Shown here: positions 1 through 8,529 of the stretch, piece by piece
Position numbering within the stretch: position 1 is the stretch's first letter
How the letters are laid out: the number at the start of each line of letters is the position of its first letter
Assembly: GCA_963674685.2 (NCBI GenBank)
Contig: CAXXWT010000009.1
Coordinates: forward strand, 970,244-1,034,243
Direction of reading: 5' to 3'
Source of the DNA: G963674685 sp963674685
Lineage (GTDB): Bacteria > Lernaellota > Lernaellaia > JACKCT01
Length of the DNA: 64,000 bases
Translations under genes and position numbers: made by a program
The notes under the pieces: model-generated
Databases searched by the model: none
What the model was told of the DNA's origin: nothing
What the model saw: only the letters and a program-made list of their open reading frames with translations

Positions 1-1139
1 TCCATTTTGAATGTCGAGTGAAAGACGGAGCGTTTGCCGACGAAGTCTTTTAACTTCCACACGGATTCCAGGATGGGCGCCAGGCGGTATCCCGCATTGC
101 GGTCGTTGGGTCCCTCGGGTTCGTCCGGATCGGCCTCGAATCGGTATACGATTCCTTTTTTCCCGGGGAAATCCCCCCCCGATTCGCCCGTATATTCGCC
201 GATGACCAGATCGGACGTCACCAGGCATCCGTGGCGGCCCGATTCGATGAAAACCCTCGGATGCGTTTCATTTTCCAGGCGGAGTTTCCCGTCGATCCTT
301 TCCGTTCCGGGAAAGACGGATTGGTCCGACGCGTAATGAAGGAATTGTTCGCGGGCATACGTGACCACGAGCAGGGGAGGGGCGTTTTCATCGGATTTGT
401 CGATGACGACGACCAGACCGGTCATATCGTTTTCCGCCGAGTCCGTGGTCTCGTCAAGAAACCATCCGTAATTCACCGTGTGGAAAATGGAATAGTTGAT
501 GAATATGTGCGTGGGCGTTTCGACGACGGCGTAATACACGGCGGCCACGAGCGGATAGGCGTTCAGATTTTCACGATTGTCCACGGGATCGATGTTGTTG
601 TCGAAATCGACGGAGGCAATGAAATCGGCGCGAGGGAATCGGCCCACATCCTGGTAGATGACGGGAGAATATTTTTCGGCGAGCTTCATGGATTCCTTTT
701 TCTCGGCGCCGAACGCATAATCGACGCAAGGCTCCATGATATCGAATCGAACCGCTTTGGGAAAAAGCCTGCTTCCCACGGTCACGGCGCAAATGGCGAT
801 ATTGGCGTCCGGATTGGGTTCGGCGAAAAAACGGTATTTGCCTCTTCCGGGATGGTCGTGGCGCTTTGAAACTTCCGCGCCTCTGCAAAGCACGCGCACC
901 GGTGCGCGGACGTTTTTGCGGCCGCCTTGAAAATCCCGAAGCGTGACGGATATGATATTTTGGGAGCCGGGATAACCGATGATGGTTCTTCTCACGGCCA
1001 GGGCCGTCGAACGGCTGAAATCCACAATGTCCGAGTCGTCTTTTTCGACGCTTTTTTTGCATTGACACGTAAAGAGTATTATTGCCGAAAGCAGGAAAAT
1101 ATTATGAAGTAAAAATCTTGAACGATTAAACCGCCGCAT
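1..1139 (-). CDS. Secreted protein of unknown function, 3' end outside the window
   Basis: A minus-strand reading frame is open from an ATG at 1139 to the left edge, so the C-terminus is missing and about 379 residues are visible. The N-terminus (MRRFNRSRFLLHNIFLLSAI) is a hydrophobic export signal followed by a Cys-Gln-Cys stretch; a lipoprotein is possible but the lipobox is poor. In the middle, K-L-A-E-K-Y-S-P-V-I-Y-Q-D, then a long stretch ending N-Y-S-I-F-H-T and later E-N-D-M-T-G-L-V-V-V-I, recalls the Vps62/DUF946-like beta-sandwich pattern (yaP...Y.iF...HegDwE.v.V). That resemblance is weak and I do not assign a function. It diverges from the LD-carboxypeptidase gene at 1191. The frame was chosen because codons stay open for over 1.1 kb and other frames give Arg-rich low-complexity products. 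Confidence 0.7.
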   Translation of the reverse strand, partial: MRRFNRSRFLLHNIFLLSAIILFTCQCKKSVEKDDSDIVDFSRSTALAVRRTIIGYPGSQNIISVTLRDFQGGRKNVRAPVRVLCRGAEVSKRHDHPGRGKYRFFAEPNPDANIAICAVTVGSRLFPKAVRFDIMEPCVDYAFGAEKKESMKLAEKYSPVIYQDVGRFPRADFIASVDFDNNIDPVDNRENLNAYPLVAAVYYAVVETPTHIFINYSIFHTVNYGWFLDETTDSAENDMTGLVVVIDKSDENAPPLLVVTYAREQFLHYASDQSVFPGTERIDGKLRLENETHPRVFIESGRHGCLVTSDLVIGEYTGESGGDFPGKKGIVYRFEADPDEPEGPNDRNAGYRLAPILESVWKLKDFVGKRSVFHSTFKM

Positions 1140-1190
1140 GGAAATTACGTTATGCAATTATTTTGACTTTGACAATGCCGTGTAATAAAA

Positions 1191-2108
1191 ATGGCGCCGA
1201 TGGAAATGCTTAAAGGAAAATCTCTTAAAAAGGATTCGCCGGTCAGAGTTATCGCGCCGGCGGGACCGTTCGCAAAAGAAAAATTCCTCCGGGGAATCGA
1301 TCAATTGAAATCCTGGGGATTAAGACCCGCGTGGCGCGAAGATATTTTTGAAAAGGACGGTTTTTGCGCGGGCGGCGACGAACGCCGCGCCGAGGAATTC
1401 AACGAAGCTGCATGCGACGAAAGCTGCCGGGCGATATTTTGCGCAAGGGGCGGTTACGGGAGCATGCGCATTTTGGAACGGATCGATATCAAAGCGATGA
1501 AAAAAGATCCCAAGCCCATTATCGGTTTCTCGGACAACACCGCTTTGATTTTATACTTGCGTGAAAAGTGCGGCCTGGTCTCGATCCACGGCCCCATGCC
1601 CGCGGGCGATCAGTTCGCCGGCATGGAGCCGGCCGTCGAAGCCTGGTTTAAAAAGTGCCTGTTTCACGCGCAGGCGCCCGGCGATGCGCCTTTATTTGAC
1701 GTGGAAGTATTAAAACCGGGCAGGGCGGTCGGACGCGTTGTCGCCGGCAACCTCACCATGATCATTCATATGCTGGCGGCGGGACTGATATCGAATTTCG
1801 ACGACTGTCTGCTGATTATCGAGGATGTCAATGAACCGGCCTATCGGATTGACAGAATGCTGCGCAGCTTGAAACTGGCCGGGATTCTAAAAGGGCTTAA
1901 AGGGCTTGTCTTCGGAGAATTTTTAACCGATGCGCAAGATGATATCCGGCGCGTCGCTCGTGACTACGCGCATGACGTCGATGGCCCCGTGTTATTGGGC
2001 GCGCCGGTCGGCCACGGGAAACGCAACGTTCCCATCCCCGTCGGCGTCATGGCGCAGTTGGATGCAGACCACGCAAAGCTTAATATACTGGAATCCGCCG
2101 TATGTTGA
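1191..2108 (+). CDS. ldcA: LD-carboxypeptidase (peptidase S66)
   Basis: Cytoplasmic murein LD-carboxypeptidase, which removes the terminal D-Ala from tetrapeptides released during peptidoglycan turnover. The 305 residues match the family length. The S66 triad is visible: Ser114 in IGFSDNT, Glu211 in IIEDVNEP and His275 in PVGHGKRN. The family GGYG segment (residues 87-90, ARGGYGSMR) is also present. No export signal is seen, as expected for LdcA. The start is uncertain: ATGs occur at 1191, 1200 and 1206 and none has a strong Shine-Dalgarno. The stop overlaps the next gene by 7 bases, and Mpl two genes on uses exactly the tripeptide this enzyme makes, so the assignment as LdcA rather than a microcin-resistance MccF-type enzyme is favoured by context. 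Confidence 0.9.
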   Translation: MAPMEMLKGKSLKKDSPVRVIAPAGPFAKEKFLRGIDQLKSWGLRPAWREDIFEKDGFCAGGDERRAEEFNEAACDESCRAIFCARGGYGSMRILERIDIKAMKKDPKPIIGFSDNTALILYLREKCGLVSIHGPMPAGDQFAGMEPAVEAWFKKCLFHAQAPGDAPLFDVEVLKPGRAVGRVVAGNLTMIIHMLAAGLISNFDDCLLIIEDVNEPAYRIDRMLRSLKLAGILKGLKGLVFGEFLTDAQDDIRRVARDYAHDVDGPVLLGAPVGHGKRNVPIPVGVMAQLDADHAKLNILESAVC

Positions 2109-3172
2109 TGAATGCACTGAAGCAAGCCGTCGAGGGAGTGCGTGAGGGCGCTTTTCCCGGCGGTCAGATCGGCGTTTTATATCGGGGCAGGGCGTTTTCG
2201 GCGCCTTTTGGGAGCTTGCGCTTTACCGAAGATTCACCCCCGGTGACAACCGATACGATTTACGATCTGGCGAGTCTGACAAAGGTTCTGTCGACTACGG
2301 CGCTGGCCATGCAGATGGTTTGTGATGACCAATTAGGCCTGGATGCGAGTGTCGGGAGTTTATTGCCGGAACTGGCTGACGCGGGGCTTAAATCGGCGAA
2401 AGTCGAGGACCTGCTGGCGCACTGCGCCGGATTCCCCGCGTGGAAGCCGTTGTACCAGGCGGTTCCGAGAAAACACCTGGGAACGATAAAAGGGCGGGAG
2501 ATAATATTTCGGGCGCTGTTTAATTCCATATGCGAATACGAACCGGGGAAAAACGCCATATATTCCGATCTGGATATGATGCTGCTGGGCGCAATCCTGG
2601 AAAGAATCGGCGGCGCCGGTCTCGACGAGATGGCCCGGCAAAGAGTCTTTGCTCCTTTAAACATGACGCGCACCGCGTTTCGCCCTTTGCTAACGTTGCC
2701 CGATGTCGTTTGCGCTCCGACGCAGCGATGTTCGTGGCGCGGGCGGCAGCTTGTGGGCGAGGTCGACGATGAAAACACGTACGCGGCGGGCGGCGTCTTG
2801 GGGCAGTCGGGACTGTTCGGCAACGCGGATGATCTGCTGAAGTTTTGCGATCACGTTCTGCGTGTGCTGGATGGGCGCGACGGCATTTGGGATAGGAAGG
2901 TTTTGGCGAAATTCACGCAAAGGCGGTTTCCCGATTCCAACATTTCCCATTGCCTCGGCTTCGACGGCAAATCATTAGCGGCCTCCAAATTGCCCGATGC
3001 ATTCAGCGACCAAAGCATTGGCCACTGGGGATTTACCGGAACGGGCATGTGGATCGATCCGGCGAAAAAACGCGCCGCCATATTGCTGACGAACCGCATT
3101 CATCCCACGCGGCATAATACCGGCATCGAGCGCTGGCGTCCGAATATCCTGGCCGCGTGTTTTCCTGACTGA
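2102..3172 (+). CDS. Serine hydrolase of the beta-lactamase / AmpC-like fold
   Basis: A 356-residue serine hydrolase of the class C beta-lactamase/esterase superfamily. Motif one S-x-x-K is S58-L-T-K61, motif two is Y154-S-D (in place of Y-x-N), and the third motif is G310-F-T-G-T. The order and spacing fit the family. There is no obvious signal peptide, so a cytoplasmic esterase or peptidase is more likely than a periplasmic beta-lactamase. It overlaps the LD-carboxypeptidase gene by 7 bases and is followed by mpl, suggesting translational coupling and a role in handling murein peptides or anhydro-muropeptides. The exact substrate cannot be read from sequence; it could equally be a D-aminopeptidase or esterase. 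Confidence 0.85.
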   Translation: MLMNALKQAVEGVREGAFPGGQIGVLYRGRAFSAPFGSLRFTEDSPPVTTDTIYDLASLTKVLSTTALAMQMVCDDQLGLDASVGSLLPELADAGLKSAKVEDLLAHCAGFPAWKPLYQAVPRKHLGTIKGREIIFRALFNSICEYEPGKNAIYSDLDMMLLGAILERIGGAGLDEMARQRVFAPLNMTRTAFRPLLTLPDVVCAPTQRCSWRGRQLVGEVDDENTYAAGGVLGQSGLFGNADDLLKFCDHVLRVLDGRDGIWDRKVLAKFTQRRFPDSNISHCLGFDGKSLAASKLPDAFSDQSIGHWGFTGTGMWIDPAKKRAAILLTNRIHPTRHNTGIERWRPNILAACFPD

Positions 3173-3203
3173 AAAATGCGCGGCGATGAAAAGGAACCAT
3201 CGA

Positions 3204-4604
3204 ATGCACATTCACCTCATCGCCATATGCGGAACCGGGATGGGAGCCTTGGCGGGATTGCTGAAAAAATCCGGTCATCGCGTGACCGGAAGCGACCGGA
3301 ACGTCTATCCGCCCATGTCCGCGTATCTGGAAAATTTGGGGATTAATATTTTCGAAGGATATCGGCCGGAGAATCTGCGGGAGAAGCCGGATCTCGTAGT
3401 GATCGGCAACGCCGTACGAAAAGATAATCCGGAAGCCCGGGCCGCCATCGACGGGAAGCTGGATTACTTGAGTTTTCCCGGCGCGCTTCAGCGTTTTTTT
3501 CTGGCGGACAAAACGACGATCGCCGTAACCGGAACGCACGGCAAGACCACGACCACGGCGCTGCTTTCCTGGATTCTGACTTCGGCCGGATTGGCGCCGT
3601 CTTTTCTCGTGGGCGGAATATGCGCCAACTTCGACGGACCGGTGCAGTTGGGGCAGGGGGACTGGTTCGTTATCGAAGGCGATGAATACGACACGGCCTT
3701 TTTCGACAAGGTTCCGAAATTTATCCGCTACCGGCCCGACATGGCGATTCTGGCGAACGTGGAATTCGATCACGCGGATATCTATCCAGATTTTGACGCC
3801 GTATACGACGCTTTTGCCATGCTCGTTTCCAGTATGCCGGAAGACGGTTTTCTCGCCGCCGGCGTCGATTGCCCGAGCGTGAGACGCCTGATGAAAAACG
3901 CCGGATGCGAAATCGCGACATTTGCGCTCGATCAAAAGGCGGATATCATCGCCGCGGATATTTCGTTTTCCAATCGGGCGATGAATTTTCGAATCATGGA
4001 AAATGGCGTAGCGACCGGTTTAATGAAATCTCCGCTGGTCGGCAGGCACAATCTGAAAAACATTCTCGCCGCCTATGTTATCGCAAGGAAAATCGGGATC
4101 GACGAGGAGCAATTTCAAAAAGGACTCGAAACATTCAAGGGTGTGAAAAGACGCCAGGAAGTGCGCGGCGTGGTCGGCGACGTCGTGGTGATCGACGATT
4201 TCGCGCATCATCCCACGGCGGTCAGAGAAACGCTGGATGCCTTGCGTTTGCAGTGGCAAGGCCGAAGAATTCTGACGATTTTCGAGCCGCGCACCAACAC
4301 CACGCGTCGCAATTATTTTCAAAAGCAATACGCCGAATCCTTTGACTCGGCGGATGAGATTATTTTAGCGCCGGTTTATAATGCGGATGAGATTGACGCG
4401 AACGAACGATTCGATCCGCATAAACTGGTTGAGGATCTGCGTGCGCGAAAGAAAAAGGCGGCATACGCGTCGGATAATGATGATGTCCTGGAAAAAGCTC
4501 TGGAATCCGCGCGCCCGGGTGATCTGGTAGTGATTTTAAGCAACGGCGGATTTGACGGATTGCACCGGAAGTTGATCGATCAATTAAGGAAGAAAAATTC
4601 ATGA
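3204..4604 (+). CDS. mpl: UDP-N-acetylmuramate:murein tripeptide ligase Mpl
   Basis: Cytoplasmic ligase that attaches recycled L-Ala-gamma-D-Glu-meso-DAP to UDP-MurNAc, bypassing MurC-E. The N-terminus MHIHLIAICGTGMGALAGLL is close to E. coli Mpl (MRIHILGICGT). The Mur-ligase ATP loop G110-THGKTTT is present, followed by EGDEYDTAFFDK near residue 159, NVEFDHADIY near 185 and the VIDDFAHHPTA segment typical of Mpl. Length 466 versus 457 in E. coli. An in-frame ATG at 3186 exists, but AAAAGGA sits 8 nt before the ATG at 3204 and the family begins there, so 3204 is chosen. Its product partner LdcA lies two genes upstream. Confidence 0.95.
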   Translation: MHIHLIAICGTGMGALAGLLKKSGHRVTGSDRNVYPPMSAYLENLGINIFEGYRPENLREKPDLVVIGNAVRKDNPEARAAIDGKLDYLSFPGALQRFFLADKTTIAVTGTHGKTTTTALLSWILTSAGLAPSFLVGGICANFDGPVQLGQGDWFVIEGDEYDTAFFDKVPKFIRYRPDMAILANVEFDHADIYPDFDAVYDAFAMLVSSMPEDGFLAAGVDCPSVRRLMKNAGCEIATFALDQKADIIAADISFSNRAMNFRIMENGVATGLMKSPLVGRHNLKNILAAYVIARKIGIDEEQFQKGLETFKGVKRRQEVRGVVGDVVVIDDFAHHPTAVRETLDALRLQWQGRRILTIFEPRTNTTRRNYFQKQYAESFDSADEIILAPVYNADEIDANERFDPHKLVEDLRARKKKAAYASDNDDVLEKALESARPGDLVVILSNGGFDGLHRKLIDQLRKKNS

Positions 4605-5575
4605 CGACGGATTTGATGCCTATCGAACCGGAATCATTGATCGTCTGCCCGGCGACGATCGACGGCGCGGCATGCGCGGTCATACTCAATCGTCATCTCG
4701 AAAAAGTTTTCAACACAATATTTTTGCCGGAAAACTCCGTTTCGGATATCTTCGATTATCCCGTTGCAAAAGAAAATAAAAATCACAGGCGGCTTTTCGT
4801 CGCCGGATTCGCTTTTCCTGAAAATGTGGTGGATACGGATCGTTTTCGGGATTTTCGCTTTCTTTCCTGGTATTCGCACCATTTCTGGTCGAAAAACTCG
4901 TTGGATTATTTCAGCGCCCAAAAGTGGGATGCGACAGTCAACTGGAATTACTCCGGGACAAGCGGACTTCTGATCGATGAAATGCATATCAACGATCCGG
5001 TTTCCCTGGATTTCACCGATTCTTTATTCAGGCGCCTTTTTACCGATTCGGGATCTTATATAAACTGGTTTTATGCATTTTTGGCCGTGAAAAGCGATCT
5101 ATACGGAATCAGAAAGCTGTTGAAACCATTGTTCGAAGCTAAAGATGTCGCCCATGAACCCGATCAGGGTCTGGTCGATGAGGGAAAAAGCCTTTATGAG
5201 TCGTTTCGTCAGATGATCGAAACGGGCAGTCAGCACGTATTTGAATTCGGAAAGAAAAGCTATAAGGCATGCGTGTTGCCGATTCCGGGCTCGATGGTGA
5301 ATGATTATCGAATCATGGCGCTTTTGGCTATGGATATTCTGAAAACGCAGATTTCGATTCTGATTATCGACGGAACAAATCAGCTAATCCTCATCAAGGA
5401 CTATAGAAACACGGCTTTAAATTCCATGCAGGAAATATCGAATGTACTGGACGAGAAAATCCGCGGCGCCGCGGTCCGACTTTACGATAAAAACACGCTG
5501 ACCGTTTCCTCGGAAGAAATAAGGATCGAAAAACTGGTGGACTCGATCTCAGACGCGATATCCGCTAAATTTTAA
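4601..5575 (+). CDS. Uncharacterised protein, possibly a diverged DHH-type phosphoesterase
   Basis: A 324-residue soluble protein that overlaps the end of mpl by 4 bases (ATGA), so it is almost certainly co-translated with it. The N-terminal segment LIVCPATIDGAACAVIL and a later W-Y-S-H-H-F resemble the first and the DHH motifs of DHH/DHHA1 phosphoesterases (which hydrolyse small phosphodiesters such as c-di-AMP or nanoRNA). However, the DHH aspartate is replaced by serine and the other metal ligands are not obvious. If homologous, it may be inactive or bind a nucleotide. No signal peptide or membrane segment. The resemblance rests on short motifs only and the function is unknown. Confidence 0.6.
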   Translation: MTTDLMPIEPESLIVCPATIDGAACAVILNRHLEKVFNTIFLPENSVSDIFDYPVAKENKNHRRLFVAGFAFPENVVDTDRFRDFRFLSWYSHHFWSKNSLDYFSAQKWDATVNWNYSGTSGLLIDEMHINDPVSLDFTDSLFRRLFTDSGSYINWFYAFLAVKSDLYGIRKLLKPLFEAKDVAHEPDQGLVDEGKSLYESFRQMIETGSQHVFEFGKKSYKACVLPIPGSMVNDYRIMALLAMDILKTQISILIIDGTNQLILIKDYRNTALNSMQEISNVLDEKIRGAAVRLYDKNTLTVSSEEIRIEKLVDSISDAISAKF

Positions 5576-5621
5576 GATGATTTGCGTGAGGGATAATTCA
5601 AGGTTGAAAGAACGAAAAAAT

Positions 5622-6410
5622 ATGAACAAGCCGCTGATAATTTTCATTTTCATTGCAGCGCTGATTCTGGCGCTGGCGCTTTTGGGACAAAATAAGGACT
5701 TTACATCGGAAGAATTAAACGGATTTGTCGAACAAAGCAGAGAAATCTCACGTTTTGCCGGTTCGCCCAAGCCGGATTTCAAGTTACTGGCTGACAGTTA
5801 TGAAAACGGCCCGCGAAAATTCGTGAAATGGGTGGATGCGAAAAACGACATAGAGATGGACGATAAAATTCTGGACTCAATCGAACTGGGAGCCGAAGGT
5901 TCAATCCCGCAAATAAACGCCTTGATCATTGATTTGACAATCAAGCGCGTGTTCATGGAATACATACGCCATGAAATCGGGTTGGAGGATGGCGGCGACA
6001 GAATCACCGTCGCTGCCAAAGCGCTGAGGCCGTACGTAAAGCAGGCGGAAAAGTGGGCCGGCAAAACGGGCGTCGTTACCGGTAAACTGAACTCCGTGAC
6101 GGATGGGCAAGAAATCCTGAAGATTTATCGATCCTGCATGATCGCGTGCTTTTTCTCGGAGTTGGATAATATCGAAGGATTGCGTGAGTCAAATAAAAGC
6201 ATGGCCTTATATCATACAGCCAAAGCCATGCAGTTTCTTCACATGATCTACCAAGACATTTCCGTAAAAAACAGGGCGGACGCCGTCTATATATACGGCG
6301 AGTTTTCCAAGAACTCCAGAGCGATGGAACTGGACGAAGTGCGAAATAAAATGAAAGAGAGTTTTGGAGAAGTCAGTGAGGATTTCAAGGCAATTTTCGA
6401 AATCCATTGA
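5622..6410 (+). CDS. Single-pass membrane-anchored protein, unknown function
   Basis: A 262-residue protein with one N-terminal hydrophobic segment (residues about 4-22, IIFIFIAALILALALLG) and a charged, mostly helical remainder facing the periplasm. A longer in-frame start at 5577 would place 15 charged residues before the membrane segment and has no ribosome-binding site; the ATG at 5622 gives a normal anchor. I recognise no domain. It follows the DHH-like gene by under 50 bases on the same strand and is the last gene before a convergent junction with apt, so it may be the last member of the murein-recycling operon. Confidence 0.6.
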   Translation: MNKPLIIFIFIAALILALALLGQNKDFTSEELNGFVEQSREISRFAGSPKPDFKLLADSYENGPRKFVKWVDAKNDIEMDDKILDSIELGAEGSIPQINALIIDLTIKRVFMEYIRHEIGLEDGGDRITVAAKALRPYVKQAEKWAGKTGVVTGKLNSVTDGQEILKIYRSCMIACFFSELDNIEGLRESNKSMALYHTAKAMQFLHMIYQDISVKNRADAVYIYGEFSKNSRAMELDEVRNKMKESFGEVSEDFKAIFEIH

Positions 6411-6518
6411 ATTTACTAAAGATTTCAAGTTCTCATATTTGTCATAATATAGATTATGGAAATTATGTCTAGGGTTGGAGATGCCGTTTGATATTGCCCT
6501 ATTTTGAAAAATACCGTG

Positions 6519-6550
6519 TTTAAATGTCGAAATGTTTAAATGTCGAAATG
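6519..6550. repeat. Perfect 16-bp tandem duplication across the apt stop codon
   Basis: The unit TTTAAATGTCGAAATG occurs twice head to tail at 6519-6534 and 6535-6550. The second unit contains the last codons and stop of apt on the minus strand, and the first lies just beyond it. The duplication therefore carries a copy of the gene's end outside the coding region, with no effect on the protein. Confidence 0.9.
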
Positions 6551-7057
6551 AATCAGCGTGAAAACGTCGACGCCCGGGAACTTGTCTCTGCCTTTCAATA
6601 AGTCCAGTTCGATCACGAACGCGCATTCCACGACCTGCCCGCCCATTTCGCCGACCAACTGCGACACGGCGCCGACGGTGCCGCCGGTGGCCAGAAGATC
6701 GTCGATAATGAGAACCTTGTCTCCTGCGCTGATGGCGTCTTCGTGAATTTCGACGGTATCGCTTCCGTATTCCAATTCATATGTGACGGATTTGGTCGCC
6801 GCCGGGAGTTTCCCGGGTTTGCGCGCGATGATAAATGGCATTTCCAGAGCGTATGCCAGCGCCGCGCCGAAAATAAAACCCCTGGATTCGATTCCGAGGA
6901 TTTTGTCGAAATCCGCGCCATTATAGCGTTCCACGAAAAGATCGATGCATTTCCTGAAAGCCTTCGGATCTTTACACAGCGTGGTGATATCCTTGAATTG
7001 AATGCCCTCTTTGGGAAAATCCGGCACGTTGCGAATCGAATCGATAAGGTCCTGCAT
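6536..7057 (-). CDS. apt: Adenine phosphoribosyltransferase
   Basis: Cytoplasmic purine-salvage enzyme converting adenine and PRPP to AMP. The 173-residue protein begins MQDLIDSIRNVPDFPKEGI, which is typical for Apt, and carries the PRPP-binding motif VLIIDDLLATGGT at residues 115-127. Other family features include GIESRGFIFG near residue 55 and ARKPGKLP near 78. A longer frame reaches 7123, but AAAGGAG lies 6 nt upstream of the ATG at 7057 and the family starts there. Only 10 bases separate it from the nlpD-like stop, making it the last gene of the surE-pcm-dedA-nlpD-apt operon. Confidence 0.96.
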   Translation of the reverse strand: MQDLIDSIRNVPDFPKEGIQFKDITTLCKDPKAFRKCIDLFVERYNGADFDKILGIESRGFIFGAALAYALEMPFIIARKPGKLPAATKSVTYELEYGSDTVEIHEDAISAGDKVLIIDDLLATGGTVGAVSQLVGEMGGQVVECAFVIELDLLKGRDKFPGVDVFTLIHFDI

Positions 7058-7067
7058 GTTTTCTCCT

Positions 7068-7880
7068 TTATTTTGGCAATAGCTCCAGAGGATTAACGCT
7101 TTCCAGGTTTTGCCTGATTTCAAAATGCAAATGCGGCTGTTTGGCTCTTCCCGTATCGCCGACTTCGGCTACGATGTCGCCCTGCGACACTTTGTCGCCT
7201 TTTTTGACGAGATTGACCCTGTTGTGCGCATAAACTGTTACATACTTGTTGGCGTGCTGGATGACAACCATATTGCCCCAGGCTTTTAGCCGGTTGTCCT
7301 TGGTATCGACGTTTTCTGCCACCGTATTGACCAGGATGACTTCCCCGTCGGCGGAGGCCGCTATCTTTGTCCCGGCGGGTGAAGTGATGTCGATGCCCTC
7401 GTTGACGTAACCGTCCGGTCCTTTGCCGTAGTTCCTGATAATGGTGCCGGAGCACGGCCATATGAAAGGATTTTCCTTGATCTTGTTTTTCTCGATGGGA
7501 ACCGGAACGGGCGTGGTCGACGCCGCCGGCATCAGATCACGTTTTTTTATCGAGCTTTTGGGTTTGGCGGCCTTGCGCGCAGGCGGCGTGATCTTTTTGG
7601 CGGCGGGCGTCGGTTTGGTGGTCGTGGGCGTGGATGTAATCGATCTGCCGGTCCGAGGGATTTTGATTTTCTGGCCTTCGGTGATGACGTCGGGATCGGC
7701 AATCGTTGGATTTTCGGCCAGGATATCGTTGACCGTGACGCCGTTTTCCCTGGCGATTGAATAAAGCGTGTCGCCTTTTTCAGCCGTCACCCAGTATCCG
7801 CAACCCGTGAAAAGCACCGCCAGTATCAACATGCAAATGGCGTTTTGGATTATCCTCTGAGTTGTTCTGCGTTTTGTCAT
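7068..7880 (-). CDS. nlpD: LysM / degenerate LytM lipoprotein, NlpD-like
   Basis: Outer-membrane lipoprotein of the NlpD type, expected to activate periplasmic murein amidases during cell separation. Residues 1-27 form a lipoprotein signal (lipobox LFTGC, Cys27), residues about 30-75 a LysM domain (KGDTLYSIA...), then a Pro/Thr/Lys-rich linker, and from about 145 an M23/LytM domain. The first zinc ligand His is replaced by Asn (NEGIDI instead of H-x-G-x-D), whereas HLHFEIR is kept; E. coli NlpD is similarly degenerate. It is therefore probably an activator, not an endopeptidase. The ATG at 7880 gives a proper lipoprotein signal; an upstream frame reaching 7979 would overlap dedA. Confidence 0.88.
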   Translation of the reverse strand: MTKRRTTQRIIQNAICMLILAVLFTGCGYWVTAEKGDTLYSIARENGVTVNDILAENPTIADPDVITEGQKIKIPRTGRSITSTPTTTKPTPAAKKITPPARKAAKPKSSIKKRDLMPAASTTPVPVPIEKNKIKENPFIWPCSGTIIRNYGKGPDGYVNEGIDITSPAGTKIAASADGEVILVNTVAENVDTKDNRLKAWGNMVVIQHANKYVTVYAHNRVNLVKKGDKVSQGDIVAEVGDTGRAKQPHLHFEIRQNLESVNPLELLPK

Positions 7881-7899
7881 CGTCACTTTGCCTTGCCTC

Positions 7900-8529
7900 T
7901 TAGGCTGATTTATTTGCAAGCCTTCGCTTTTTGAAAATATAGATGATGTAGAAAATCGCCACAAGTCCGCCGACCACAAAAGTGCCGATGGTGATCGGAC
8001 CCTTGTATTGCCTGATGGTTTCCTCCCCTGCTCCGACGAAATATCCCAAAAAGGCTAAAATGGCGCTCCATATGGCCGAACCGATAAAGGTGTACAGGGC
8101 AAATTTTTTGATATCCATCTTGGAAAAGCCCGCCGGCAGCGAAACCAGTTGCCTTACGACGGTGATAAAGCGGCAGATCAGCGTGGCGATGGAGCCGTAC
8201 TTTTCGAAAAAATCTTCCGCCTTTTTGATTTTTTCTTCCGTGACGAGAACGTATTTCCCATAACGCTCGAAGAAAGGCCGTCCCAGAAACAGCGCCACGT
8301 AATAATTGATCAGAGCGCCGATAAGAGACCCGCAGGCCCCGCATCCGATAATCAGCCACAAAGACATTTTGCCTTCGGCGGCCAGGGCGCCCGCCGGCGG
8401 GATGACCACTTCCGAGGGAAACGGAATGGCGGAGCTCTCGATGGTCATGCCGATAATAATTCCCAGGTAACCCAGATCGTGGATAAGGTTTTTCAGTATT
8501 TCAAAAATACTAAAGAGAAAATCAATCAA
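7900..8529 (-). CDS. DedA-family membrane protein
   Basis: A 209-residue polytopic inner-membrane protein of the DedA/SNARE-associated (VTT) family; members act in undecaprenyl-phosphate or phospholipid recycling and membrane homeostasis. The family pattern E-x6-P-x-P-S-E is present as IESSAIPFPSE near residue 31, as is the second signature RFITVVRQLVSLPAG near 120. Hydrophobic segments occur at about 8-30, 55-80, 140-165 and 178-200. The start is a TTG overlapping the end of pcm by 8 bases; the next ATG would cut into the first membrane segment. Insertion of a DedA gene between pcm and nlpD is a departure from the classic surE-pcm-nlpD order. Confidence 0.92.
   Translation of the reverse strand: MIDFLFSIFEILKNLIHDLGYLGIIIGMTIESSAIPFPSEVVIPPAGALAAEGKMSLWLIIGCGACGSLIGALINYYVALFLGRPFFERYGKYVLVTEEKIKKAEDFFEKYGSIATLICRFITVVRQLVSLPAGFSKMDIKKFALYTFIGSAIWSAILAFLGYFVGAGEETIRQYKGPITIGTFVVGGLVAIFYIIYIFKKRRLANKSA

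Noticed and set aside
231..869. A 212-residue plus-strand frame near the left edge
   Set aside because: It lies opposite a minus-strand frame open from 1139 to the window edge with a signal peptide and normal composition; the plus frame is its shadow.
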